From Chloroflexaceae bacterium (GTDB lineage: Bacteria; Chloroflexota; Chloroflexia; Chloroflexales; Chloroflexaceae), in assembly GCA_026417815.1 (NCBI GenBank), contig JAOACN010000202.1, positions 1 to 10,473 of the forward strand: a DNA stretch of 10,473 nucleotides, written 5' to 3'. A model generated the notes under the pieces. That model saw only the letters and a program-made list of their open reading frames with translations, made no database searches and was not told the origin of the DNA. Position 1 is the stretch's first letter; each line of letters starts with the position of its first letter. A program made the translations under genes and the position numbers. Shown here piece after piece: positions 1 through 7,754 of the stretch.

Positions 1-19
1 AGATGTGTATAAGAGACAG
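1..19 (+). other. Nextera/Tn5 mosaic-end adapter remnant
   Basis: The first 19 bases, AGATGTGTATAAGAGACAG, are exactly the Tn5 transposase mosaic end carried by Nextera-style library adapters. This is a technical sequence left at a contig or read end, not genomic DNA. It supplies false start codons (ATG at 3, GTG at 5), and reading through it gives the spurious N-terminal peptides MCIRDRS and MYKRQ. Genomic sequence starts at base 20. Confidence 0.97.
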
Positions 20-1168
20 GTCATCAGCGGGAGTTTCTGGTCCCAGCCGACGGTTGGGAGCGGGCAGTACCTCCACGGGTTGCTTCGCTGCCTGCCCCAG
101 GTGGCTGCGGAGCATCGCTACCTGTTGCTCACCCCCGCCTATCTGCCGCCCGGCCCCGGGCTGCCGCCCGGTGTGGATGGGGCATGCCTGGCGACCCCTT
201 TCGACCGGTTCAACGACAATCTGGCCAAGTTGTGGTTCGAGCAGGTGGCCTTTCCCCGCATGGTGGCACACGTGGCGAACCACAACGCCACCGTGGCGCT
301 GGTGCCATACTTCGCGCCGCCGCTGCGCTGCCGGCTGCCGGTGGTGACGACCGTTGGCGACATCATCCCCCTGGTGTTGCCCGAATACCGCGACGGAGCG
401 CACGTCCGCGCCTACATGGCCCTGGCGCGCCGGGCCGTGCGCCGCAGCGCCCACGTGCTGACCTTCTCGGCCCACAGTCGCGCCGATATTGTCACCTATC
501 TCGGCCTGCCACCCGAACGAGTCAGCGTCGTGCCCCTCGCCGCGGGTGAGCAATTCACGCCGGGCGACGGGCAGGCCGCACGTGACGAGGTGGCCCGGCG
601 CTACGGTATCCACGCGCCGTTCATCTACTACGTCGGCGGTCTCGACGCGCGCAAGAATGTGGCGACGCTGGTGCGCGCCTTTGCCCTGCTCCGTTCGCGG
701 GGGGTGCGGGCGCAACTGGTCATCGCCGGACGGGCGGCTGGCCGGGATCCGCGTCTATTTCCCGACCTCGATGGCCTGATTGCCGAACTGGACCTCGAAT
801 CGAGCGTAAAGCGGATTGACGTGCCGGTGGAGGATGGCCCGCTCTTCTACCGGGCCTGTACGGTCTTCGCCTATCCTTCGCGCTACGAAGGCTTCGGATT
901 GCCGCCGCTGGAGGCAATGGCCTGCGGCGCGCCGGTAGTGACAAGCGACGCCAGCAGTTTGCCCGAGGTGGTCGGCACGGCGGCGCTGCGCGTCGCGCCA
1001 GACGACGTGGTGGGCTGGGCCGCCGCGCTGGGGCGCGTCCTGGGCGACGCGCGACTGCAGGCCGACTTGCGCGCCCAGGGCCTGGCGCGCGCGGCCCAGT
1101 TCTCGTATCGTAAGGTCGCTGAGGAAACGCTGCGCGTGCTGGAACGGGTCGGTTCACGGGGGGGATAA
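20..1168 (+). CDS. GT4-family glycosyltransferase, 5'-truncated
   Basis: Glycosyltransferase of the GT-B fold, family 4, expected to move a sugar from a nucleotide-sugar donor to a lipid- or polysaccharide-linked acceptor at the cytoplasmic face of the membrane. The 382 visible residues hold an N-terminal acceptor half with the glycine-rich SGQYLHGLL near residue 14, and a C-terminal donor half starting at FIYYVGGLDARKN (201-213), whose R211-K212 are the usual phosphate-contacting pair. The donor-site E-x7-E motif is E290-GFGLPPL-E298, followed by GAPVVTSDASSLPEVVG. No signal peptide or membrane helix is seen. Only about 10 residues are probably missing at the N-terminus, since the sequence begins close to the first beta-strand; the true start lies left of the window. 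The stop TAA is at 1166-1168, 13 bases before a strong hairpin. Family assignment is firm; the exact sugar and acceptor cannot be read from the sequence. Confidence 0.93.
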   Translation, partial: VISGSFWSQPTVGSGQYLHGLLRCLPQVAAEHRYLLLTPAYLPPGPGLPPGVDGACLATPFDRFNDNLAKLWFEQVAFPRMVAHVANHNATVALVPYFAPPLRCRLPVVTTVGDIIPLVLPEYRDGAHVRAYMALARRAVRRSAHVLTFSAHSRADIVTYLGLPPERVSVVPLAAGEQFTPGDGQAARDEVARRYGIHAPFIYYVGGLDARKNVATLVRAFALLRSRGVRAQLVIAGRAAGRDPRLFPDLDGLIAELDLESSVKRIDVPVEDGPLFYRACTVFAYPSRYEGFGLPPLEAMACGAPVVTSDASSLPEVVGTAALRVAPDDVVGWAAALGRVLGDARLQADLRAQGLARAAQFSYRKVAEETLRVLERVGSRGG

Positions 1169-1177
1169 AGCGGTGTT

Positions 1178-1200
1178 CCTGGGAGGGCATGGCCCTCCCG
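1178..1200 (+). terminator. Hairpin after the GT4 gene, possible terminator
   Basis: GGGAGGGC (1181-1188) and GCCCTCCC (1192-1199) form a perfect 8-bp GC stem with a 3-base loop, 12 bases after the GT4 stop codon. There is no T-tract after it, so intrinsic termination is uncertain. The same GGGAGGGC/GCCCTCCC hairpin recurs in other gaps of the window, so it may equally be a repeat-family member. From 1201 to about 1290 nothing else is recognisable. Confidence 0.45.
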
Positions 1201-1293
1201 AACCCTCCTGGCCGGGATACTGATAGATGGCGTGTCTACATGGGCCTGTAACTCTACGTTGTTACTTACCGCAGTTTCCGCTGCGAGGGGGCT

Positions 1294-1413
1294 CGGAGGG
1301 GCTACTCCCCTCCGCGCTTTCCTCTTCCTGGTGCGGCTTCGCCGCGCCGCACCAGGAAGGGAGGATCTTCGGGGGCCGCAGCCCCCGCAACGAGCCAGGG
1401 GCAAAGTGACAAA
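1294..1413. repeat. Intergenic hairpin repeat, module A, intact copy
   Basis: A composite of three stems followed by a conserved tail. Stem 1: CGGAGGGG (1294-1301) with CCCCTCCG (1307-1314). Then GCTTTCC, then stem 2: CTTCCTGGTGCGGC (1324-1337) with GCCGCACCAGGAAG (1346-1359), 14 perfect base pairs around an 8-base loop. Then GGGAGGATCTTCGGGGGCC (1359-1377), stem 3 CGGGGGC (1370-1376) with GCCCCCG (1381-1387), and the tail GCCAGGGGCAAAGTGACAAA (1394-1413). The order of parts, the 19-base core and 19 of 20 tail bases recur at 5708-5800. It encodes no credible protein. It lies between the converging GT4 and sdhB genes and could contribute to termination. Not a family I can name. Confidence 0.8.
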
Positions 1414-1414
1414 T

Positions 1415-1478
1415 GGGAGGGCAATGCCCTCCCACTCCCTTGCGGCCGGTCGAGGCGTGGGGAAACTGGTTTCCCCAC
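1415..1478. repeat. Intergenic hairpin repeat, module B, copy 1
   Basis: Two hairpins at fixed spacing. The first is GGGAGGGC (1415-1422) with GCCCTCCC (1426-1433). The second is GTGGGGAAA (1457-1465) with TTTCCCCAC (1470-1478), a 9-bp perfect stem around CTGG. The 22 bases from the A after the first hairpin (1434) to the second stem match in length those of the copy at 7628-7690. The second hairpin lies 44 bases past the sdhB stop and could end the sdh transcript, though no T-run follows on that strand. Confidence 0.72.
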
Positions 1479-1521
1479 CCTCATCTGAACGACCGAAGAA
1501 AGCAGCTATGCGGACAGGCTC

Positions 1522-2304
1522 TTAGCTCGCCTTCGCCTCAGCCGGCTGCAGCGTCGGCTCGATGCCCTTGAGGGAGGCGACGATCAGGTCACGGTTGAGC
1601 CGGGCGATCGTATCCATGCTGATCTCCTTCGGGCAGACGGCGGAGCACTCGCCGATGTTGGTGCAGTTGCCGAAGCCCTCGAGATCCTGTTGCATCACCA
1701 TGTTTACCGCCCGCTGATGGCGCTCGGCCTGGCCCTGGGGCAGGAAGCTCAGATGGGCAGCCTTGGCGGCCACGAAGAGCATCGCCGAGCCGTTGGGGCA
1801 GGCCGCGACGCAGGCCCCGCAGCCGATGCAGGCGGCGGCGTCCATGGCCTTGTCGGCGTCGGGCTTTGGCACCGGGATGGTGTTGGCATCGGGGGCCGAG
1901 CCGGTCGAGACGCTGATGTACCCGCCGGCCTGGATGATCCGGTCAAAGCTCGAACGGTCCACCACCAGGTCCTTGATGATCGGGAAGGGCAGGGCGCGCC
2001 ACGGCTCGATGGTGATCGTGTCGCCATCGTTGAAGCTGCGCATGTGCAACTGGCAGGTGGTGATCGCCGCCTTGGGGCCATGGGCAACGCCGTTGATCAT
2101 CAGCGAGCACATGCCGCAGATGCCCTCCCGGCAATCGTGGTCGAAGGCGATTGGCTCCTCGCCCTTCACGATGAGATCTTGATTGACCACATCAAGCATC
2201 TCCAGGAACGACATATCAGGGCTGATATGGTCGGCCTGGTAGGTCTTGAACTCGCCCGGCGTCTTGTTGTTCTTCTGGCGCCAGACCTTAAGAGTGAGCT
2301 TCAT
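1522..2304 (-). CDS. sdhB: Succinate dehydrogenase/fumarate reductase iron-sulfur subunit
   Basis: Electron-transfer subunit of respiratory complex II, carrying electrons from SdhA's flavin to the quinone site on the inner face of the membrane. The 260 residues are a normal length for the family. The N-terminal ferredoxin domain has the [2Fe-2S] ligands C58, C63, C66 and C84 (CREGICGMC, then TTC). The C-terminal domain has CIGCGACVAACP, giving C159, C162 and C165 plus C224 for [4Fe-4S], and C169, C214 and C220 for [3Fe-4S]; all spacings fit the known family. The ATG at 2304 follows GGGGAG at 11 bases, a slightly long spacing. It is the last gene of sdhC-sdhA-sdhB, 84 bases after sdhA. The family includes both succinate dehydrogenases and fumarate reductases, so direction in vivo is not decided by sequence. 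The C-terminal tail after residue 247 is short and low in complexity. Confidence 0.97.
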   Translation of the reverse strand: MKLTLKVWRQKNNKTPGEFKTYQADHISPDMSFLEMLDVVNQDLIVKGEEPIAFDHDCREGICGMCSLMINGVAHGPKAAITTCQLHMRSFNDGDTITIEPWRALPFPIIKDLVVDRSSFDRIIQAGGYISVSTGSAPDANTIPVPKPDADKAMDAAACIGCGACVAACPNGSAMLFVAAKAAHLSFLPQGQAERHQRAVNMVMQQDLEGFGNCTNIGECSAVCPKEISMDTIARLNRDLIVASLKGIEPTLQPAEAKAS

Positions 2305-2327
2305 GGTTGCTATCGCTCCCCATTGGA

Positions 2328-2388
2328 GATTTTGGATTTTGGATTTTGGATTGCCTACAATCTAAAATCCAAAACCTAAAATCCAAAA

Positions 2389-2390
<2 letters not shown>
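2328..2390. repeat. Inverted array of the heptamer GATTTTG between sdhA and sdhB
   Basis: From 2328 to 2352 the top strand reads three and a half units of GATTTTG. After an 6-base spacer, 2359-2390 is the reverse complement of about four and a half partly altered units. The two arms can form an AT-rich stem of over 20 bp with few mismatches; the outermost 13 bases match perfectly. The array touches the sdhA stop codon (2389-2391), so it fills most of the 84-base intercistronic gap. It is strikingly AT-rich against its GC-rich neighbours. It may be a slipped-strand tandem expansion or an mRNA stem between the two cistrons. Confidence 0.85.
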
Positions 2391-4362
<1,972 letters not shown>

Positions 4363-4389
4363 CGCTCACCTGCTCCTAACCAGCTTCTG

Positions 4390-5118
4390 TTACGCTGCCG
4401 GGCCAACGATCCCGGCCATTACCGCGATCGGGAACGAGATGTTGCCGATCACCACTGCCAGAGCGACCAGAACCGCCAGACCGCGCAGCAGTCGCGTATA
4501 CATGGCGTTGTTGAGGCCGAGGGTCTGAAACATGCTCCACACGCCGTGGTACAGGTGGAACCCCAGAAAGATCATCGTAAAGATGTAGAAGCCCGAGATC
4601 AGCGGGTTTTGAAAGCCGATCACAACGTTACTGTACACCTCGAACTCGCCGCCATGGGGATGCTTAAACTCACCCGGCCCATAGCCGACGACCCCGAAGG
4701 TCAAATGCAACAGATGGTAAATGATGAACAGGAAGATCACAATGCCGCCAAAGCGCATGGTGTACGCGGCGTAGCCCGTCTGACGTTTCTTCTCGCCGTA
4801 GCGTTTCATGCCGCTGACACCATTGGCGAAGGTGTTCTTCTGGCTCTGCATCGTCAACATGGTGGCCGACCAGATGTGCAGCACCACCGAGGCCAGCAAG
4901 ATGACACGGGCCACCCAGAGCAGGTGCTCGTGCCCGAAGACAGGATAGCCCAGTTCACGCAGCCCCGCCGCGTAGGCATTGAACACCTCCGGCCCCTGAT
5001 ACATCTTCAGGTTGCCGTACATATGGAAGACCACGAAACCGACAAGGATAAATCCGGTGAGCGCCATGATCACCTTTTTGCCGACCGACGTCCGGTAAAG
5101 CGTGAGGACCCCTGTCAT
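4390..5118 (-). CDS. sdhC: Succinate dehydrogenase cytochrome b subunit (B-type, five helices)
   Basis: Membrane anchor and quinone-reacting subunit of complex II. The 242 residues hold five hydrophobic helices at about 15-33, 67-89, 122-141, 172-195 and 212-236. Histidines sit in the helices at H32, H81, H135/H138 and H188/H191, consistent with two haem b groups as in Bacillus SdhC and Wolinella FrdC; no sdhD gene is present, as expected for this type. I chose the ATG at 5118 because the protein then starts MTGVLTLYRTSVGKK, the family's normal N-terminus, and AAGGA lies 7 bases upstream. The reading frame stays open to 5409, but the extra 97 residues are cysteine- and proline-rich, unlike the family, and would start upstream of the promoter. 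First gene of the operon. Confidence 0.95.
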   Translation of the reverse strand: MTGVLTLYRTSVGKKVIMALTGFILVGFVVFHMYGNLKMYQGPEVFNAYAAGLRELGYPVFGHEHLLWVARVILLASVVLHIWSATMLTMQSQKNTFANGVSGMKRYGEKKRQTGYAAYTMRFGGIVIFLFIIYHLLHLTFGVVGYGPGEFKHPHGGEFEVYSNVVIGFQNPLISGFYIFTMIFLGFHLYHGVWSMFQTLGLNNAMYTRLLRGLAVLVALAVVIGNISFPIAVMAGIVGPAA

Positions 5119-5265
5119 CGTCGCTTCCTTCCCTTGCAATGCTCGCGCAACTGGAAAAGACCTATCCACGCGCCGCCGCGACGGGTCGCGAACGGTTCTC
5201 CACCCTCTCACGGCGGGGGTTGGGTTCGAGGCAGATGCGTTAGACGCTACATGCTTGCAAGAGGA

Positions 5266-5294
5266 ATTATATCCTAATGCGATCGGCTTGTCTA
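5266..5294 (-). promoter_or_regulatory. sigma70-type promoter of the sdhCAB operon
   Basis: On the minus strand TAGACA (5289-5294, five of six matches to TTGACA) is followed after exactly 17 bases by a perfect TATAAT (5266-5271). Transcription would start near 5259 and give a leader of about 140 bases before the sdhC ATG at 5118. It is the best promoter in the window and sits where the operon needs one. Confidence 0.8.
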
Positions 5295-5316
5295 ACCTGT
5301 GCAAAATCCGTGCGAA

Positions 5317-5329
5317 ATTGTGACACAAT
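5317..5329. promoter_or_regulatory. Perfect palindrome upstream of the sdh promoter, candidate operator
   Basis: ATTGTG (5317-5322) and CACAAT (5324-5329) are perfect inverted repeats around a single A. They lie about 23 bases upstream of the -35 box, a usual position for an activator site. The TTGTG half-site resembles those of Rex or CRP-like regulators, but the one-base spacing fits neither. Regulator unknown. The rest of 5295-5438 shows only a small GGGCC/GGCCC hairpin at 5410-5422. Confidence 0.35.
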
Positions 5330-5438
5330 GCACAGGGCGTATGGACGCCGCAAAGCCGCTCCAGAACCGCGCGATCTTGAAGCAATGCCAAACTTGTCTT
5401 TTCACGCACGAGAAATTTCGGGCCGCAGGCCCGTCGGC

Positions 5439-5487
5439 AGGGAGGGTCTGGGAGGGCATAGCCCTCCCAGGAAAAACGCTTTTCACC
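5439..5487. repeat. Intergenic hairpin repeat, module C, copy 1
   Basis: CTGGGAGGGC (5448-5457) pairs perfectly with GCCCTCCCAG (5461-5470), a 10-bp stem with loop ATA. It is followed directly by the near-palindrome GAAAAACGCTTTTC. The same series, GAGGGTC-stem-loop-stem-GGAAAACG-TTTTC, occurs at 9405-9453 with only a few changes, so the two are copies of one element. Confidence 0.72.
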
Positions 5488-5505
5488 TCCGGTGTAACTT
5501 TAGGG

Positions 5506-5518
5506 GGTCTACCCCCCT
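5506..5518. repeat. Left target-site duplication
   Basis: GGTCTACCCCCCT, identical to 5692-5704 and ending exactly where the left terminal inverted repeat begins at 5519. Confidence 0.78.
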
Positions 5519-5691
5519 TCTCAGGTGTAGGGTTTTCCGGCATATCCTCGCGTCACATTCGCGATCTGGGGCATTAGGACGCCCAATTCCCCCTCTCCAC
5601 CTATGGTGGAGAGGGGGGCAGGGGGGTGAGGATCGGAAGCGCATTGGAATGCCGAAAACCCCTTCTCGCTCGAAAAACCCTACACCTGAGA
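5519..5691. mobile_element. MITE-like 173-bp non-coding insertion element
   Basis: The ends are perfect 18-base inverted repeats: TCTCAGGTGTAGGGTTTT at 5519-5536, with its reverse complement at 5674-5691. Exact 13-base direct repeats abut both ends (5506-5518 and 5692-5704), as expected for target-site duplication. The interior has no credible gene. It holds a 13-bp hairpin (5589-5617) and inner imperfect inverted repeats: GGTTTTCCGGCAT on the left, and ATGCCGAAAACC on the right after about 19 extra bases. It is inserted in the first stem-loop of a module A repeat, and deleting it with one direct repeat restores that repeat. A small element moved in trans by an unknown transposase is the simplest reading. 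A 13-base duplication recalls some IS4-type elements, but the ends do not match an IS I know. Confidence 0.78.
5589..5617. repeat. 13-bp perfect hairpin inside the MITE-like element
   Basis: CCCCCTCTCCACC (5589-5601) and GGTGGAGAGGGGG (5605-5617) pair perfectly around the loop TAT. It is near the middle of the 5519-5691 element. Confidence 0.85.
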
Positions 5692-5704
5692 GGTCTACCC
5701 CCCT
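5692..5704. repeat. Right target-site duplication
   Basis: GGTCTACCCCCCT, identical to 5506-5518 and starting immediately after the right terminal inverted repeat ends at 5691. Confidence 0.78.
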
Positions 5705-5831
5705 CGGGCTTTCCCCGTCCTGGTGGGCACAGCGACGCCGCGCCCGCCAGGACGGGAGGATCTTCGGGGGCCTGCGGCCCGCCAGGGGCATAGTGACAAA
5801 GGAGAGGTAAGCGCAGCCGTGAGGAAATCCG

Positions 5832-7577
5832 TCAGGGTTCCTGCTCGAAGAGCAGAAAGGCCATCTCCCCACCGGGGTGCGGATAGCGTTGCAGGAGCCG
5901 GAGCCGGGGAAAACGTTGGTTGAGGGCAAAAACATCCGCTTCTTGCTGGTCAACCACCAGCAGTAGCGGTTCTTTCCGGGCGAGGTCCGCCAGACGCGCC
6001 GGCGCGTCTGGCGCAGACAGGTCCACTTCCGCCAGGCGAATGGCGGGGACGTCCCCGAGGTAGAGCAGCGTGGCGAGATGGACCAGTCGCGGCTGGTTGT
6101 GGTTGACCAGCGTCAGGCGGCCATACGCTGTTGCCGTAGCGCGCACGTCGGCCAGCAAGGCCTCCAGGTGATGGCCCGCGCTCCACGTTTCCAGGTACTG
6201 CGCCCGATCCTGGCGCGCCAGGGGCGCCGTCAGCGGCGCCGTCGCGAACCAACCGAGCCAGACCAACCCCCAGCCGCCCGCCGCTCCCAGCGCCAGCAAC
6301 GCTGCGGCCCGCGGCGCGCGCCCGGACGACCAGAGGGCAGTCGTTCCCAGCGCGGCGGCGAGCAGCAAGGGCGGCCAGGCGGGCAACAGGTAGCGCGAGT
6401 AGAGCGTGGTTCCGATCAGCACGAAGCTGGCGATCACCGCCAATCCCGCCACCAGGAGGAAGCCTGTCAGACGGGCCGCTCCAGGGGTGGCGTTCCCTCC
6501 CCCGTCCGCGGCTTCGACGGCCCTGAGCGCGGGCGCGCCCTGCCAGGCGATGGCGGATGCCACTGCCGAGGGCGCCTGGCGATCCCCGAGTGGCCCCTCC
6601 TCCTGGCTCGCAGGCAGAAGGGGAACGCCTCGCGCGCTTCCGGCCCGATTGACCGCCTGGCGCGCAGGGACAGGATTGCGCGGGGCCGCAAGCGCCGTCC
6701 GGCGGACACCGTACAGGGCCAATGCCAGCACCGGAGCAAGCAGCAGCGGACCGGGCAGGTAGCGCAGCAGCCAGTCGCCAACGGCGCCTGCATGCTGCCG
6801 CATAACGACGCTACGCGCCTCCTCCGTGCCAAGCTTGTGCCGCTCGGCGCTGCCGTAGTGAAAGGGCGCCAGACAGGCGAGACCGAGCAGCGCGACGATC
6901 AGGGCCACGCGCAGCAGGCCCAGGCGCCGCCAGCGTTCGGCAGGGGTGGCGGACAGCAGCAGAACGGCCAGTACCGGTATGGCGAACAGGAACAGGCCCG
7001 AAAGCTTGACCAGACTCGCCGCCCCCAGCAGCGCCCCCACCACGAGCGCGTCGCGTCTGCCCACCGCCGGCCGGGTAGCAAAGGCCAGGCTGGCCCACAG
7101 CAGCAGCGCGCTGACCAGGGTGAGCATACTGTCGGGCAACCCCAGTACATCGTGCAGGCCGGCAAGAGGGGAGAGGGCGTAGAGCAATCCGGCCAGCGCG
7201 CCGGCCCACGGACGGCCGAGGGCGCGTCCCATCGCGGCCAGTACCAGCACCGTGGCAAGGCCGCAGGCCACCGAGAGCAGACGCGCCAGGATCAGCGGAT
7301 CCACCGGCAAGGGGGCCAGGGCCGCCAGCGCCAGTTCGTGCAGGAGCTTGCCTTCCGGCAGTGTCGCGCTGGCAACCCCCGGCGCCGCGAGCATGGCCGG
7401 AAAGAACCGCGCCCGCACCAGATAGACCGCCTCATCGTTGAACAACGGCAGCGCCAGCAGCGCGGGCAGGCGCAACCCCAGGTACACCAGCGCTAACAGC
7501 GCCATGGCCAGCGGCAGGCGTGCCTTTCCGGCAGGACGGTTGTCTACAGATGGGGGCTGGTTCTCTGATTGGGTCAC
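5832..7577 (-). CDS. PMT_2/GT39-like integral-membrane glycosyltransferase
   Basis: Likely a GT-C-fold glycosyltransferase that uses a polyprenyl-phosphate sugar and acts on the outer side of the cytoplasmic membrane. The 581 residues begin with a short polar tail and a first helix (about 22-45), followed by the first periplasmic loop with FNDEAVYL; D48-E49 is the acidic pair at the position of the GT39/GT83 catalytic site. Many alanine/leucine-rich helices follow up to about residue 445, then a soluble C-terminal domain (450-581). Residues about 292-368 form a long polar, low-complexity stretch rich in Ala, Pro, Gly and Arg between two helices, which looks like added sequence. The start is a GTG at 7577, preceded by GGA/AGGA; no in-frame ATG lies nearby upstream, and ATG at residue 25 would remove part of helix 1. 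It follows the AAA ATPase gene on the same strand after 177 bases. Sugar and acceptor are unknown. Confidence 0.85.
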   Translation of the reverse strand: MTQSENQPPSVDNRPAGKARLPLAMALLALVYLGLRLPALLALPLFNDEAVYLVRARFFPAMLAAPGVASATLPEGKLLHELALAALAPLPVDPLILARLLSVACGLATVLVLAAMGRALGRPWAGALAGLLYALSPLAGLHDVLGLPDSMLTLVSALLLWASLAFATRPAVGRRDALVVGALLGAASLVKLSGLFLFAIPVLAVLLLSATPAERWRRLGLLRVALIVALLGLACLAPFHYGSAERHKLGTEEARSVVMRQHAGAVGDWLLRYLPGPLLLAPVLALALYGVRRTALAAPRNPVPARQAVNRAGSARGVPLLPASQEEGPLGDRQAPSAVASAIAWQGAPALRAVEAADGGGNATPGAARLTGFLLVAGLAVIASFVLIGTTLYSRYLLPAWPPLLLAAALGTTALWSSGRAPRAAALLALGAAGGWGLVWLGWFATAPLTAPLARQDRAQYLETWSAGHHLEALLADVRATATAYGRLTLVNHNQPRLVHLATLLYLGDVPAIRLAEVDLSAPDAPARLADLARKEPLLLVVDQQEADVFALNQRFPRLRLLQRYPHPGGEMAFLLFEQEP

Positions 7578-7627
7578 CGAATTCCATTCCTGATGTGAAC
7601 GTGGGCCTCACACGGGAGGGTTTGTGC

Positions 7628-7690
7628 GAGGGCGCAGCCCTCCCAAACCTTCCCCTCGGGCAGGGGCGTGGGGAGCCCGGGTTTCCCCAC
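7628..7690. repeat. Intergenic hairpin repeat, module B, copy 2
   Basis: GAGGGC (7628-7633) pairs with GCCCTC (7637-7642). GTGGGGA (7668-7674) pairs with TTTCCCCAC (7682-7690; GGGTTTCCCCACCCT context). The order, the GGCGTGGGGA and TTTCCCCACCCT blocks, and the 22-base spacing are the same as at 1415-1478. It lies in the 177-base gap between the AAA ATPase and the membrane glycosyltransferase. Confidence 0.7.
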
Positions 7691-7694
7691 CCTT

Positions 7695-7737
7695 CTGGAG
7701 CGAGGCGAGGCGCCGTCGCTTCGCGGCGCCCCTCCAG
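7695..7737. repeat. Nested hairpin after the AAA ATPase gene, possible terminator
   Basis: The outer arms CTGGAG (7695-7700) and CTCCAG (7732-7737) enclose the perfect inner stem GGCGCCG (7709-7715) with CGGCGCC (7724-7730). It begins 18 bases after the AAA ATPase stop on the minus strand and might attenuate read-through into the next gene. No T-tract follows. Confidence 0.55.
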
Positions 7738-7754
7738 CATACGTGTGAGCCATA

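Larger units (their letters stand above)
5501..5800. repeat. Hairpin repeat module A, second copy, split by an insertion
   Basis: The left part (5501-5518) holds GGGGGTCTACCCCCC, equivalent to stem 1 of the copy at 1294. The right part (5705-5800) holds GCTTTCC, stem 2 CGTCCTGGTGGGC (5716-5728) with GCCCGCCAGGACG (5742-5754; one G-T pair), the identical core GGGAGGATCTTCGGGGGCC (5754-5772), and the tail GCCAGGGGCATAGTGACAAA (5781-5800). Between them sits the 173-bp element at 5519-5691 with one extra 13-base direct repeat. In stem 2, a T-A pair of the other copy is G-C here, and one base pair is lost from both arms together. Confidence 0.8.

Noticed and set aside
1232..1525. Small open frames in the gap after the GT4 gene
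   Set aside because: They translate hairpin repeats and have no ribosome site or recognisable sequence.
5317..5329. Rex or CRP site
   Set aside because: The half-sites look similar, but a one-base centre does not match the spacing of either consensus, so only an unnamed palindrome is reported.
5119..5409. N-terminal extension of sdhC to a start at 5409
   Set aside because: It would run through the promoter at 5266-5294 and add 97 residues unlike the family; ATG 5118 has a ribosome site and the standard N-terminus.
5277..5810. Open frame of 177 codons across the sdh upstream gap
   Set aside because: It runs through the mobile element and repeat modules; its product is Arg/Pro/Gly-rich with no family features.
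6078..7496. Long open frame on the plus strand opposite the membrane glycosyltransferase (472 codons)
   Set aside because: The product would be almost all Arg, Gln and Gly with no hydrophobic core; the minus-strand frame has clear membrane helices and the DE motif.
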